DNA from: Cristatella mucedo
Lineage: Eukaryota > Bryozoa > Phylactolaemata > Cristatellidae
Reading direction: 5' to 3'
Assembly (NCBI GenBank): GCA_009760855.2
Contig: WPIO01000085.1
Location: 312,501-335,000 of the forward strand
Length of the DNA: 22,500 nucleotides
A program made the translations under genes and the position numbers. Below, piece after piece: positions 9,413 to 17,839 of this stretch (position 1 is the stretch's first letter; the number at the start of each line of letters is the position of its first letter). Below the pieces are notes generated by a model, which saw only the letters and a program-made list of their open reading frames with translations, was not told the DNA's origin and ran no database searches.

Positions 9413-10427
9413 AATTGCATCATGTAGCCCGCCAGCGTTTTAATGCGAACACCGGAAAAGCGAACTTTCGGAGCTGTCCGACGGGTACTCGCCGGAAATC
9501 GCTGAAATACGACAATGACGCGACACCCGGTCAAACGTCGCCAATCTGATAAAGACATGGGTGAATTAATGAGATACAGCGTGGGTATGATCCGAAATTT
9601 TGTTAACAAAAACATGTAAGACGGCAGATGCATTGCTCTTTTGTGCTAACCTGATAGCCGCGGCGAGCCGACGACCGCCGAAGCAAATGGACGTTGTAGC
9701 CCAGTACGCTTCACCGCCGTGACGAAATGACTTCGCGAGCTGAAACGAGAGCCTGTGGACTGCTGCTCTGCTTTCGGCGGCCTCCACCGGCGTCCATTAG
9801 TTTTGCCAGAGTTAAAACACGACTTCGCTCAGCGCGTGTGGAGAACGGCGGCTGTGCCGGACGGAGGCGGCGGGACTGCGGCTATGCTAATGAAGGGGGG
9901 ACGGCGGGCCGCCATCGCGTCGCCACCCGTCACCCGCATTAACCCACCAATCACAATCGACGATCTAGTGAGCATCGGCGCCGTCAATCGCTATGTCGCG
10001 GTCGGCTTAGGAGTGCTCGCGAGCCTGGATTGTCGGGTCGGCTGGGCGGCGACAGCTTTATAAGAGAGGGGTCGCACTAATCCGTCTCGCTGACGCCCGA
10101 CCAAACTGGGCACGCTGATGCGCGGCGGCGGCGGCCGTTGTCGTCATTGTCTCACCGTCCCCAGTCGCCGGTCTAGCGCACAGCGGGCAGCCTTCGGCGC
10201 GGCGCCCACGGCTTCGCCTTTCTACTTTCGTTCGTAGGCGAGTGATATGAGTCATCATGCGAAGGACTGGGGAAAGGGAAAAATCAAATCAGTAGGCTTC
10301 GTCCTCAGCGGCATTTCCGGTTGTCCGCGTCGCAGAGCGGCCGAGCTTTGTTTGTTCGTTGAGCCCCCACCCTTTAACCGAACGGAATGCTTGCTTCGAG
10401 CGCCAAGGAACCGGGACCGGAACAGCG
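9413..10427. other. No gene recognised
   Basis: Moderately GC-rich sequence. A TTTATAAGAG TATA-like motif at about 10057-10066 has no supported exon downstream. Frames at 9727-10063 show no domain. Confidence 0.45.
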
Positions 10428-10540
10428 CAGTCGCACAGCGAGCAGCTCAGTCGCACAGCGAGCAGCTCAGTCGCACAGCGAGCAGCTCAGTCGCACAGCG
10501 AGCAGCTCAGTCGCACAGCGAGCAGCTCAGTCGCACGTCG
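10428..10540. repeat. 20-bp tandem repeat, 5 identical copies plus a partial
   Basis: CAGTCGCACAGCGAGCAGCT starts at 10428, 10448, 10468, 10488 and 10508, with a partial copy at 10528-10536. The copies are identical, indicating recent expansion. There are no spacers. Confidence 0.95.
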
Positions 10541-10600
10541 AATTGTACGCCTGCGGTCCACTTCAAAGGAGGGAAGCGCTAGAGGGCGAGCGGTTCAGCA

Positions 10601-10601
<1 letters not shown>

Positions 10602-10652
<51 letters not shown>

Positions 10653-10656
10653 TCTT
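10602..10656. repeat. (CT)n microsatellite
   Basis: CT units with one CA interruption near 10646. Confidence 0.9.
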
Positions 10657-11451
10657 TGCTCTGCTCTTCGCTGAGTGCGCCCGCTCGCGGGCGGCAGCGC
10701 GCGTAGGCCGCGCACCGGCGCTAGCGTGACAGGCGCCGAGCGCCGCCGCCTGCGGAGGCGCCGCCCGAGGCGCCGCCTGAGGCGCTCTGACCGCGGGCTG
10801 CACCTGCTGCTCACGCGCGAGGCGGCGCACGCGGCTCGCCCGTGCCGCCTCGCCTCGGGCACTGGGCGGCGGCGGCGGTGGCGGTGCACCGCCGCCGCCG
10901 CCGCCCAGTGCGCTAGCTAGCCTGAGGCGGACGCCCTTCGGTGGTGGCGCCGCGCTCCGGCCTGCTCCGGCCGGCTCGCGCTCGCGTAGAAGCGTTAGAT
11001 AGCGGAGGAGCGCGATCTTCCTAAAGCCTGATGCTAATGCTAGACTGCCGGCTCGTGGACTACGCACCGCCGCCGCCGCCGCCGCCGCCGGCGCAGGCGC
11101 GAGCCAAGCCGGAAACGCTAGAAACGCCAGAAACGCGGCTCGCTTGCTGCCGTCTTGCCGCGGCGGGTCTTATTTCCTTTATTTTGGAATAGCGGCCTTA
11201 GTTTTATGTGCAAAAAACCTCAGACGCGTCGCGGAAATACTGCCGCCTGAGCAGCCGTATTCCCTCGCCGTTCTTTGTATCCGCTAGCCATTCCGCCATT
11301 CCTTCATCCGGTAGCCGGGGGGGGGGTTTCGTGGAGTTTAGTGGATTTCGGCTGCGTTTGGTGTGCAAAGCTTCTGGAAATCTTCCGTCGAGCGTCGCGC
11401 GGCAGCTCCCAAAGCGTAGGGAACGCTCTGAAACAGAACGGCCCATTACGG
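10657..11451. other. GC-rich stretch, no gene recognised
   Basis: Very CpG-rich, with alternating GCCGCC/GAGGCG phrases, the hairpin at 10859-10911 and a CCG run at about 11067-11090. Arginine/alanine frames on both strands are compositional. Confidence 0.45.
10859..10911. repeat. Strong GC hairpin
   Basis: The 20-bp arms 10859-10878 and 10892-10911 are perfectly complementary. The 13-bp centre contains the palindrome GGTGCACC. The arms contain GGC/GCC triplets bounded by GCACT/AGTGC, so complementarity does not come only from the triplet repeat. Confidence 0.8.
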
Positions 11452-11766
11452 CGGCATTACGCAACGGCACCAACTGCTCTCCTGCCCCCCCCCACTGTGG
11501 CACATCTTTTCCAGCCGTCCTGAGCTTCTACTTTCATGTTACTCACTACGTCAACTGCTCTCCTAACTCACAGCTCTCTCTCCTAACTCTCTATGCTTCT
11601 CACTTTCCCTTTGTTGCGCGAGATGACGTCTGTTGGCAACCGAATGCGTCGTACCGAAAGCCGCTTAGGCTATGAGTGCGCCAGACAAAACTCTCCGTAG
11701 CGTAACGCCCACCGTAGTCTTTGTGGCTTTGTGGAGTTACAGACGGGGATGCATTACATTGCATTA
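11452..11766 (+). pseudogene. LINE family 2 copy, diverged, with CATTA tail
   Basis: Aligns by eye with 21228-21491: TTACGCAACGGCACC, CCAGCCGTCCTGAGC, TACTTTCATGTTACTCAC, GATGACGTCTGTTGG, AAAGCCGCTTAGGC and GAGTTACAGACGG, then CATTACATTGCATTA. A duplication of a CTCTCCTAACTC phrase (about 11552-11592) lengthens it. The reading frame is not preserved as a product. Confidence 0.7.
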
Positions 11767-12160
11767 GTCAACCAGCTTGCGAATATTGGTCAAGAGAATT
11801 ATTTAATTGAGACGATGACTGACGTCTGAAGCCGGCTTAGGTCTCGGACGGAAGCAAACAGTCAGCAGGTTTCTTGAGCGCAACCGCCGGAAGTCCTCCG
11901 CCGGAAGGACGCGTGACCCCCCCCCCGTACTCTTTTCCTTCATCGCGGCCGCTCCGATGTGAAGGCGGCGAACAGCGCGCGCGGCCATTACGCGCGGCCT
12001 ATTGGGCGGCGGTTGCGGGTGAGACGTCAACAACAACCGACCGACGAGTGACGCGACGGCCGAGCCGCCATTAATTATCGCACTTTGTTCACAGGAAGTC
12101 AACTGCCGGAAGTCAACTAACAGTCCGCCCGCTACATCGCATTCCGCTTCACAATGCCTT

Positions 12161-12241
12161 CTTCTCTCTCTCTCTCTCTCTCTCACTCTCGTGTGTGTCT
12201 TTAGATGTTTTCTCAATGTCTCTCCATCGGTCTTTATCCAA

Positions 12242-12286
<45 letters not shown>
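12161..12286. repeat. Two (CT)n microsatellites upstream of the methyltransferase gene
   Basis: (CT)n occurs at 12161-12184 and 12244-12285, separated by about 60 bp of mixed sequence. This is about 1 kb upstream of the predicted transcription start. Arthropod GAGA factors bind such repeats, but no function is shown here. Confidence 0.9.
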
Positions 12287-12288
<2 letters not shown>

Positions 12289-12407
12289 CGTCCTCTCGCT
12301 TACTCTCTCTCCCCTATCTGGATCGCTCTCTCTCCCGTTTCCGTTTCGTCTCTCGCGCTCTCTCGTCGTCGTGGCACAGCTCATTTCCCGCGGTTGGCAG
12401 CGACGTC

Positions 12408-12552
12408 GCGGCGCCGTTCTCTGCCAACAAGAAAAGCGAACGGCGCCGCTCCACTCAGCCGCTTCCGGCTTGCTAAGATAATGCAAGCCGGAAGCCAATC
12501 GACTGACGCTAGCGCGGCGATACGCGTCGACTCGCGCAGCGCGAGTCGACGC
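12408..12552. repeat. Cluster of three perfect inverted repeats
   Basis: Stem 1 is 12408-12419 with 12438-12449 (12 bp). Stem 2 is 12462-12473 with 12483-12494 (12 bp, 9-nt loop, outer bases CTTCCGGC). Stem 3 is 12524-12537 with 12539-12552 (14 bp around a single central A). A 7-bp stem TTGGCAG/CTGCCAA (12394-12400, 12421-12427) interleaves with stem 1. Confidence 0.85.
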
Positions 12553-12872
12553 TCTCGAATGCGCTCGGACGTACGAGACGGGAGCCGCCGAGCGCTCGCA
12601 CGAATGCGCATGCGCGCACGCTCGGCGTCGAAGCAGCCGCCGCGTCCCACTTAGGCGCCGTCGCCGCGGTGCCAGTCGCAATGGTGACTGGTCATAGAAC
12701 GTTCCGATCCGCGCGAGCTCCGGTCCGATTTCGGCGAGCGCGGGGCGCCGATCGCCCGCGGCGCGGCGCCGAAAATTTTGACGTCGCACGCGGCGGCGCC
12801 TCCTCCGACTCCTTCCGAGTCGGGGCCAGATTCTCCGAGCGGGTTCATTTCGGTCGCCCGCTAAGCCACGCC

Positions 12873-12921
12873 GTGCCGCGGCTCGAACCCAAGTCCGCCA
12901 CGCGGTGCCGCGGCTCGAACC
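12873..12921. repeat. Duplicated 17-bp segment containing a B-box-like sequence
   Basis: GTGCCGCGGCTCGAACC occurs at 12873-12889 and 12905-12921. Its complement contains GGTTCGAGCC, a perfect Pol III B-box core. An A-box-like TGGCTTAGCGG lies on the same minus strand, but on the wrong side of the B boxes for a tRNA gene. Confidence 0.5.
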
Positions 12922-13164
12922 GGCACACGGTGCACGGCGGCCAGTGCGCCTGCGCGCGGGCGGACGGGACACGCCGCCGGCGGCGCTCGCGCGCTCGTTC
13001 GCTGGGAGCCGAAGCGACAAACGGGAAGCCGCGGTGAAGCCGCGGAGGCGGAGGACGCCGCCGCCGCTGTCGCGAGCGACGGCGGCGGCGGCGTCCTCAG
13101 CGCGGGCGCCGCATCGGGATGACTGACTCCGGCGGCGACGGCGGCGGCGGCGGCACCTGCTCGA

Positions 13165-13174
13165 TGCGCATGCG
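13165..13174. promoter_or_regulatory. NRF1/ewg-like palindrome upstream of the methyltransferase promoter
   Basis: TGCGCATGCG lies about 110 bp upstream of the predicted start at 13281. The longer NRF1-type palindrome TGCGCATGCGC occurs at 12605-12615, further upstream. Binding is inferred from the motif only. Confidence 0.35.
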
Positions 13175-13248
13175 TCAACCCACCTCTCGCGGCAGTGCTG
13201 CTTACTCTGAGTGGCTGATTCCTAAGCCGAGCGAGACGGGCCGGATCG

Positions 13249-13285
13249 TATTTAAAGCGGAGCGGTGCGTCGCAGCGGTCAGCAT
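13249..13285 (+). promoter_or_regulatory. TATA box plus initiator of the methyltransferase gene
   Basis: TATTTAAAG at 13249-13257 lies 32 bp upstream of the A (13281) in TCAGCA, which resembles the arthropod initiator TCAKT. This is the classical TATA-to-start spacing. A start at 13281 gives a 93-nt 5' leader containing CT and TCTG repeats (13314-13352). I see no convincing DPE at +28. Confidence 0.6.
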
Positions 13286-13373
13286 CGCTGAGCGGCAGGT
13301 CGAGCGGCGTTCGCTCTCTCTGCATCTCTCTGTCTGTCTGTCTGTCTCTCTGCGTGCAACGCTGCGCCAAGTC

Positions 13374-13494
13374 ATGACCGCGAGGGGCTGCCAAGATTTG
13401 TTCAACTTCACGAGAATGGACGCGGGATCGGCCGAGCTCTACTCGTCCACCGCCGCCAAGGTCTGCCGTCGCTCCGCCAAGGAGCTACTGAAAG
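13374..13494 (+). CDS. JHAMT: Methyltransferase coding exon 1
   Basis: Encodes residues 1-40 plus the first base of codon 41, ending at a GTAAGC donor (13495). The first in-frame ATG at 13374 has a weak context (G at -3, A at +4). A second in-frame ATG at 13416 has A at -3 and G at +4, a stronger start context, and begins just before the ELY segment conserved at family N-termini. The true start may therefore be residue 15 of the longer model (288-residue protein). Confidence 0.7.
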
Positions 13495-16400
13495 GTAAGC
13501 TGCTGCTGCTGCCCAGCGATACCGCCGGCCGCTTTCACCGCCGCCGCCGCCGCCGCCGCCGCTTAGCGGCGAACGCGACGGCGCTGCTCCCGCTCCGGCG
13601 ACCCTGCGGCGCGCGCGGCGCGAGCGGCGGGCGTCGAGCCGAGCGTCGGAGCGTCGCGTCGGAGCTTGAAGGACGCGCAGCTGCAGCTCGAAGGGCGATC
13701 GGCGGGCGGGCGATAGAGCGACGCTCGGCCGCCGAACGAGGAGGAGTGCTAGCGAGAAGGGAGAAAGGTGGAGCGGCGCGCAAGGAAAGGAAGACGCTGC
13801 GGAGACGCTGGGAGCGAGCGAACATTGCCGCGGCGGCGGCGGCGGACGATGGACGAGAGCGCCGGCGCGGGCGTTCACTGCGCGAATGATTCGGAGCCCG
13901 CGGAAGGGAGCGCCCGCGCCGCAGCCGACAGGAGTTCGCGCGCGCGGACGAAGGCGCGCGGCGAGTGCTTCGAAGTTAAGGGGAAATAGAAAGCAGCGGC
14001 GGCGGCTGCGGCGGCAGCGGCTTGCGCGTTGCTAAGACCGCGGGCGGCGCCGTCGTCGTCGGAGGCGAGAAATGATTGACCGCTCGCCGCATCGCGGACG
14101 ATGAAAATTAATGACGGCGGCGGCAAGGGCGGCGCGCGGCAAGCGTAAGTCCCCCCCCGTCGGTCGGTCGGCGGCGCGCGCGCGCGACTGGCGACCGCCG
14201 CCGCCGCTGCCGTGCGACGACTAGCGAACGCAATCGCCGTAGCAATTCGCCGGTCGCTTAGCGGTCCTCGCCGGCCGTCGCTGCCTCCGCCGGCTCGCTC
14301 GCGGCGCGCGCGCGTCTCCCCGCCGCCGCCTGTCGCCGTCGTCTACCCTCCAAAGCAGGCGGCGCCGGCAGCGGTTGCAGCAGCGCGCGCCCGTCTGTCC
14401 GCCGTAGAAACGTTTTCGGCGTGCGGCTCGCCGTCACTCGAGACGAGCGTCGGCGACCGCCGCGGCGCGGCGGCGGAGGACAGGGTGCTGGACATCGGCT
14501 GCGGCACGGGAGAGACGACGCGGCTGCTGCTCGACGCGTGGCCGCACGCGACCGAGGTGCTGGGCGTGGACAAGAGCGGCCTCTTCCTCGAGTACGCCAG
14601 GGCCGACTGCACTTACGACGGGCGCTTAGCGTTCGCCACGCTCGACGCTGACGAGGACGTCTGGCCAACTAACTGGGAGTCCCGATTCACCAAGGTATAT
14701 ATCTAGAGCGCGCCGCCGCCGCCGCCGCCGGCGTCCACCAGAGGGCGCGGATCCGCACGCTTCTCTTGCGTTCTCTGCCGTTCTCTTTCCGCCACCACCG
14801 TTCACTCACCGCCCGCCCGCCGCCCCCTCGCCGCTGGTGCCCCACCCATCCCCCCCCCCGCCGCCGTTCACTGGCTCAGGTGCCCTTTTAGTCTGGAGCC
14901 TTGGCGACGCGTGGGCGACAGGCTCTGTTCGATCGTAACCGCGGCGGCGGGGGGATGGGTGAGTGTGGGCGCGGCTGCACTGGCGAGCATCGCACGTCGA
15001 GCGGTCGTTCCGCGTCGGGCCGCGATGAGACCGTCGCACTATTACTATTTATGCAGTAAACTAAGAAAAACTCGGACTGCTCGCGACCAGCATTCCCTTA
15101 AATTTGTCAGCGTACAGAGTCGTACAGGCAGATTCCTTTCAATTTGCCAAGAAAATTCAAACTACGCACACTGCACATGGCTCAGTCAGTCTTGAACGCC
15201 GCTCAAAAAAATGTACGCATTCGTAGAGGCTGCATCGCGCCTACAGAAGAACAGATTGCAATTAACGATAGGATAGGTGCCCTTTCCGGTAGGTTTACTT
15301 GATTGGGTATAGATTTATATTGATATATATCGATTGGATATATATATATATATATGGATTTATTGGGTTTAGAACGCGAGCGCGTGGTACGAGTCATTAG
15401 TAATTAGGTAGGAGAATTGCTACGCACGGTGCTGGCGTTACCTGCGCTCAGTATCTGTAAGAAGTCGACGATATCTAATACTGTCGACTGAATGAACTCG
15501 GTCGCCCGGATGAGCCCAGCCGCTCGGGACCTAGGCGTCCGATACTATGGCTGCTTCTTTGAAGAGTGCCACCGCTCGGCGAGCGAGCCGCTGCCTCTAG
15601 GCTGCCGCGGGCTCTAGTACTGCGTGGCCCGCGGCAGAGCTAGCCTTAGGCAGCGGCCTTAGGCAAGCTAGCCTTAGGCAGCGGCTCGCTCGCCGAGCTT
15701 GCATCCGTCGAGCGCTGCTAACTCGGCCGCCCGGATGTACCTCAAATTCACGGCTGCGTAAAAGTGGCACTGGCATTAGTACGAATAACACTGCTGCTAA
15801 TAATATTGCTAGTAATGGTAATTATTAATTCCCCTGAAATTACTCAGACGCAATATTAGTAAAAATAGTAGCTCTAGTGCTAATAGCTGTTACGGTAAAA
15901 TACGTCCGCTGCACGATCCCCATCAGAGCGAGCGCCAAGCGTAGAGATCGAGCGATTTTTTGAGATCGCGCTGAACAGCAGCCGCTCGCTCCGCCGACGC
16001 TGCGTCGCATCGTCGGCCGCCGCCGCCGTAGCGCGTACGGGCGATCGGCGGATGCGCCACTTCTCGCCGCCGACGCCAGAGAGCGCCCGCCGCCTGCCTG
16101 ACTGTTGCTGATTTCGCCACGCAGGTGTTCTCCAACTACGCGCTCCACTGGATCAAGGATCACCGCAAGCTGATGGCCAACGTGGCGCGCGCGCTCGCAC
16201 CCGGCGGCGAGCTGATCGCGCAGTTCTTCCACTCGACGTCGCACTCGAGCGAGATGGCCGCCGCCAAGATGGCCGCCGAGGAGCTGGGCTGCGGCACGCT
16301 GCTGCAGCAGTTCCTCGGCGGCCGGCGCGTCGAGCAGGACTGGAAGAACCCGGACAACTACAGCAACCTGCTGACGAGCCTCGGCCTGAGCGTGCGCCGC

Positions 16401-16625
16401 TGCGCCGTGACGGAGCGCACCGTGCGTCTCGAGTCGCGGCTCGAGCGAGCCGGCATGGCGCTGAGCGTCAACCCGCTCGTCGGTCTGCTGCCCGAGAGCG
16501 TGAGATCGCGCTTCGCCGTCGCCTACACGGAGAACCTGCGCGACCCGTACACCATCACGCACAACGTGGTCGCCCTGCACGCCGTCAAGTGCGCCACCGC
16601 CGCGCCCGCCAATGGCAGCGCGTGA
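13374..16625 (+). CDS. JHAMT: JHAMT-like SAM-dependent methyltransferase gene, 3 coding exons
   Basis: Join 13374-13494, 14408-14694, 16125-16625 (last three bases are the stop) gives 302 residues, close to the usual 270-300 of JHAMT-like enzymes. Seen: an ELY-containing N-terminus (about residues 21-23); SAM-binding motif I VLDIGCGTG at 67-75; the acidic post-I strand GVDKS at 93-97; motif FSNYALHW at 138-145; LAPGGEL at 160-166; then a C-terminal half typical of this family. Family knowledge: these soluble class I enzymes transfer a methyl group from SAM to a carboxylate; insect JHAMT methylates farnesoic or juvenile hormone acid. Inference: the substrate here is probably a small or sesquiterpenoid acid, but chelicerate and crustacean paralogs are often uncharacterised. 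A trans-aconitate methyltransferase-like (Tam) or general Methyltransf_11/25 assignment remains possible. Exon junctions keep frame (phase 1, then phase 0). No disabling change is visible. Confidence 0.85.
13495..14407 (+). other. Intron 1 of the methyltransferase gene
   Basis: GTAAGC...TAG, about 913 bp, extremely GC- and CpG-rich, with a (CCG)n run near 13540-13563. Open frames here are arginine/alanine-rich by-products of composition and have no recognisable domain. Confidence 0.65.
14408..14694 (+). CDS. JHAMT: Methyltransferase coding exon 2 (SAM-binding motifs I and post-I)
   Basis: Carries motif I (VLDIGCGTG) and GVDKS. The donor is a clear CAAG|GTATAT at 14694/14695 and ends on a codon boundary. 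The acceptor is less certain. I chose the TAG ending at 14407 because it follows a pyrimidine-containing stretch and restores the phase left by exon 1. AGs ending at 14371, 14380 and 14383 also fit the phase; AGs ending at 14442, 14447, 14478 and 14483 do not. The chosen model leaves about 25 residues between exon 1 and motif I, slightly more than in insect JHAMT. Confidence 0.75.
14695..16124 (+). other. Intron 2 of the methyltransferase gene
   Basis: GTATAT...CAG, about 1430 bp. The 5' part is GC-rich. An AT-richer island (about 15040-15480) contains a (TA)n run near 15338-15355 and a short unexplained open frame. A foldback structure lies at 15574-15698. Confidence 0.75.
15574..15698. repeat. 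Foldback / inverted-repeat element in intron 2
   Basis: Arms 15574-15596 and 15676-15698 are perfect 23-bp inverted repeats. An 11-bp inverted repeat is nested inside (15602-15612 with 15627-15637). A 20-bp direct repeat sits at 15638-15657 and 15666-15685. The whole is flanked by an 18-bp direct repeat with one mismatch (15495-15512 and 15720-15737). It could be a MITE-like foldback element or a local rearrangement. Confidence 0.75.
16125..16625 (+). CDS. JHAMT: Methyltransferase coding exon 3 (C-terminal half and stop)
   Basis: Begins directly after the acceptor CGCCACGCAG at 16124, with a GTG valine codon in phase 0 that continues exon 2 as TK|VFSNYALHW. It encodes the second half of the Rossmann-like fold (ALHW, LAPGGEL) and the family C-terminal region, stopping at TGA 16623-16625. 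Codon use is strongly GC-ending. A candidate branch point (CTGAC or CTGAT) lies 10-30 bases upstream of the acceptor. Confidence 0.9.
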   Translation: MFSNYALHWIKDHRKLMANVARALAPGGELIAQFFHSTSHSSEMAAAKMAAEELGCGTLLQQFLGGRRVEQDWKNPDNYSNLLTSLGLSVRRCAVTERTVRLESRLERAGMALSVNPLVGLLPESVRSRFAVAYTENLRDPYTITHNVVALHAVKCATAAPANGSA

Positions 16626-17785
16626 TCGGCCACGCGGCGGCGGCGGCGACGAGCGAGCTCGCCCGCGGTGCGTCCGCGGTCGCGCGGCGACGCAGTTGCC
16701 CAGCGCGTTGCACTATCGGCGGCGGCGACTTCGGTGCTTCGCCGCTGTCCAGACGCGCGGCGACGGCCGCGAACGCTGCTGCTCTGGCGCGGTGAGCGAG
16801 AGGCAACGCCGCGGCTGCTGCTTGCGGCAGCGTCAGCGGCGGCGGAACCGGACCGACCGACTTCGTGGGCGCGCCTCCGGCTGTAGATAACCGTTGGCTT
16901 ATTTCTAATCTTTTTTCTACTTATTTATTGTTAAGCTCTGCCTGCACGCATCCTCTGCATGTACGCCAAGTTTGAAAATATACGCGCAGCATCCACAGCC
17001 GTCCCGTCTCGCACTTCCGTCCGCTCACTACTCAGCCGCCGCCCCCTCTTCTCGGGCGAAAGCGGCGGCGGAGGCGGCGCCGCCGCCGCCTCGGGCGCTG
17101 CCCGGCGCTCGAAACGAGGCGGCAGCGTAGCGTCTGCGCTCCAGCATTTGATTTTGAAAAGAATCTGGAGCATCCAATTACGCACGCGCGCCCCGCGCTC
17201 CCGATCCGATGGCATTACTGCTCGCTATGCGCGAGCATAGCGAGCGCTACGGCGGCGGCGGCGAGTATTTTTCGAACTGCGCACAGCCGCTAATGAAGGA
17301 CACGCCCCCGGGGGTGGCGGGGGAAGGCGCCGCGGCATCGGAGCGTCGCGGCAGCGACGGGCCGACGCCGCCGCCGCGTCGGAGGTGGCCGTCATTGGCG
17401 TACGGCTTAGCAGTGACCGAGTTCCCGAGTGGGCGGCACCCCCGCGCATCCGGCACGCTCCGGCGGCCCGTCGCTCCGCCGGCTGGCGGCAGAATCGCTG
17501 GCGGCGGCGAAGACCGGCGGTCGGGTGGCGTGACTAACTTCGAACAGCGGAGCGCGCGGACGCTAATTGCGCCACTGTTAAACGCCTGGACGACAGCCAG
17601 GGCTGCGAAGTTGATTCGAAACACGTGGCCTGATGAATTACCTACCCTCTAGCGTCCGGGCGGCGGGCGGAACGCCCGCCGAGGCCGCGTCCGCGCGGCA
17701 GCGGCCTCTGCGCGGCCAGGACGGCGGCGCGCTCAGCTGCGAGCGCGCCATCCAGCGCTGGGCGCGTTCCTGCTCTGCCTAGGGA
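16626..17785. other. 3' flank or 3' UTR of the methyltransferase gene
   Basis: GC-rich, with a T-rich stretch at about 16895-16935 and an inverted repeat at 17220-17245. No further coding exon recognised. Confidence 0.45.
17220..17245. repeat. Inverted repeat, 10-bp arms
   Basis: GCTCGCTATG (17220-17229) pairs with CATAGCGAGC (17236-17245) across a 6-nt spacer, about 600 bp downstream of the methyltransferase stop codon. Confidence 0.7.
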
Positions 17786-17823
17786 ATGATGACTCCCCCA
17801 GGGGATGATGACTCCCCCAGGGG
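17786..17823. repeat. 19-bp tandem duplication
   Basis: ATGATGACTCCCCCAGGGG occurs twice head to tail (17786-17804, 17805-17823), just before AATAAA at 17834. Confidence 0.9.
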
Positions 17824-17833
17824 ATGTGTAGCA

Positions 17834-17839
17834 AATAAA
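17834..17839 (+). terminator. Candidate polyadenylation signal
   Basis: The AATAAA nearest downstream of the methyltransferase stop codon on the plus strand that I found, about 1.2 kb away. This would mean a long GC-rich 3' UTR. A variant signal closer to 16970 is possible, so the assignment is weak. Confidence 0.25.

Larger units (their letters stand above)
11767..13248. other. Upstream flank of the methyltransferase gene
   Basis: ETS-type CCGGAAG motifs cluster at 11887, 11901, 12107 and 12488; GGAAGTCAACT is repeated at 12094-12104 and 12108-12118. CT repeats, the hairpin cluster, an NRF1-like palindrome at 12605 and a duplicated B-box-like segment follow. The long minus-strand frame across 11803-13020 has no domain and crosses CT repeats and hairpins, so I do not call it a gene. 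Confidence 0.5.

Noticed and set aside
10057-10066. TATA-like motif TTTATAAGAG as a promoter
   Set aside because: No initiator or supported coding exon follows within the next few hundred bases.
10428-10540. CRISPR array
   Set aside because: The repeats are directly adjacent with no spacers, and the window is eukaryotic. It is a plain tandem repeat.
11803-13020. 405-codon minus-strand open frame, the longest in the window
   Set aside because: It crosses CT repeats, the hairpin cluster and the candidate promoter region, is arginine/alanine-rich and shows no domain. Length follows from GC-rich composition with few stops.
13408-13878. Minus-strand 156-codon frame
   Set aside because: It overlaps exon 1 and GC-rich intron 1 and is low complexity with no domain.
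15840-16580. 246-codon minus-strand open frame
   Set aside because: It is antisense to methyltransferase exon 3, whose sense frame has clear family motifs. GC-ending codons keep the opposite strand open.
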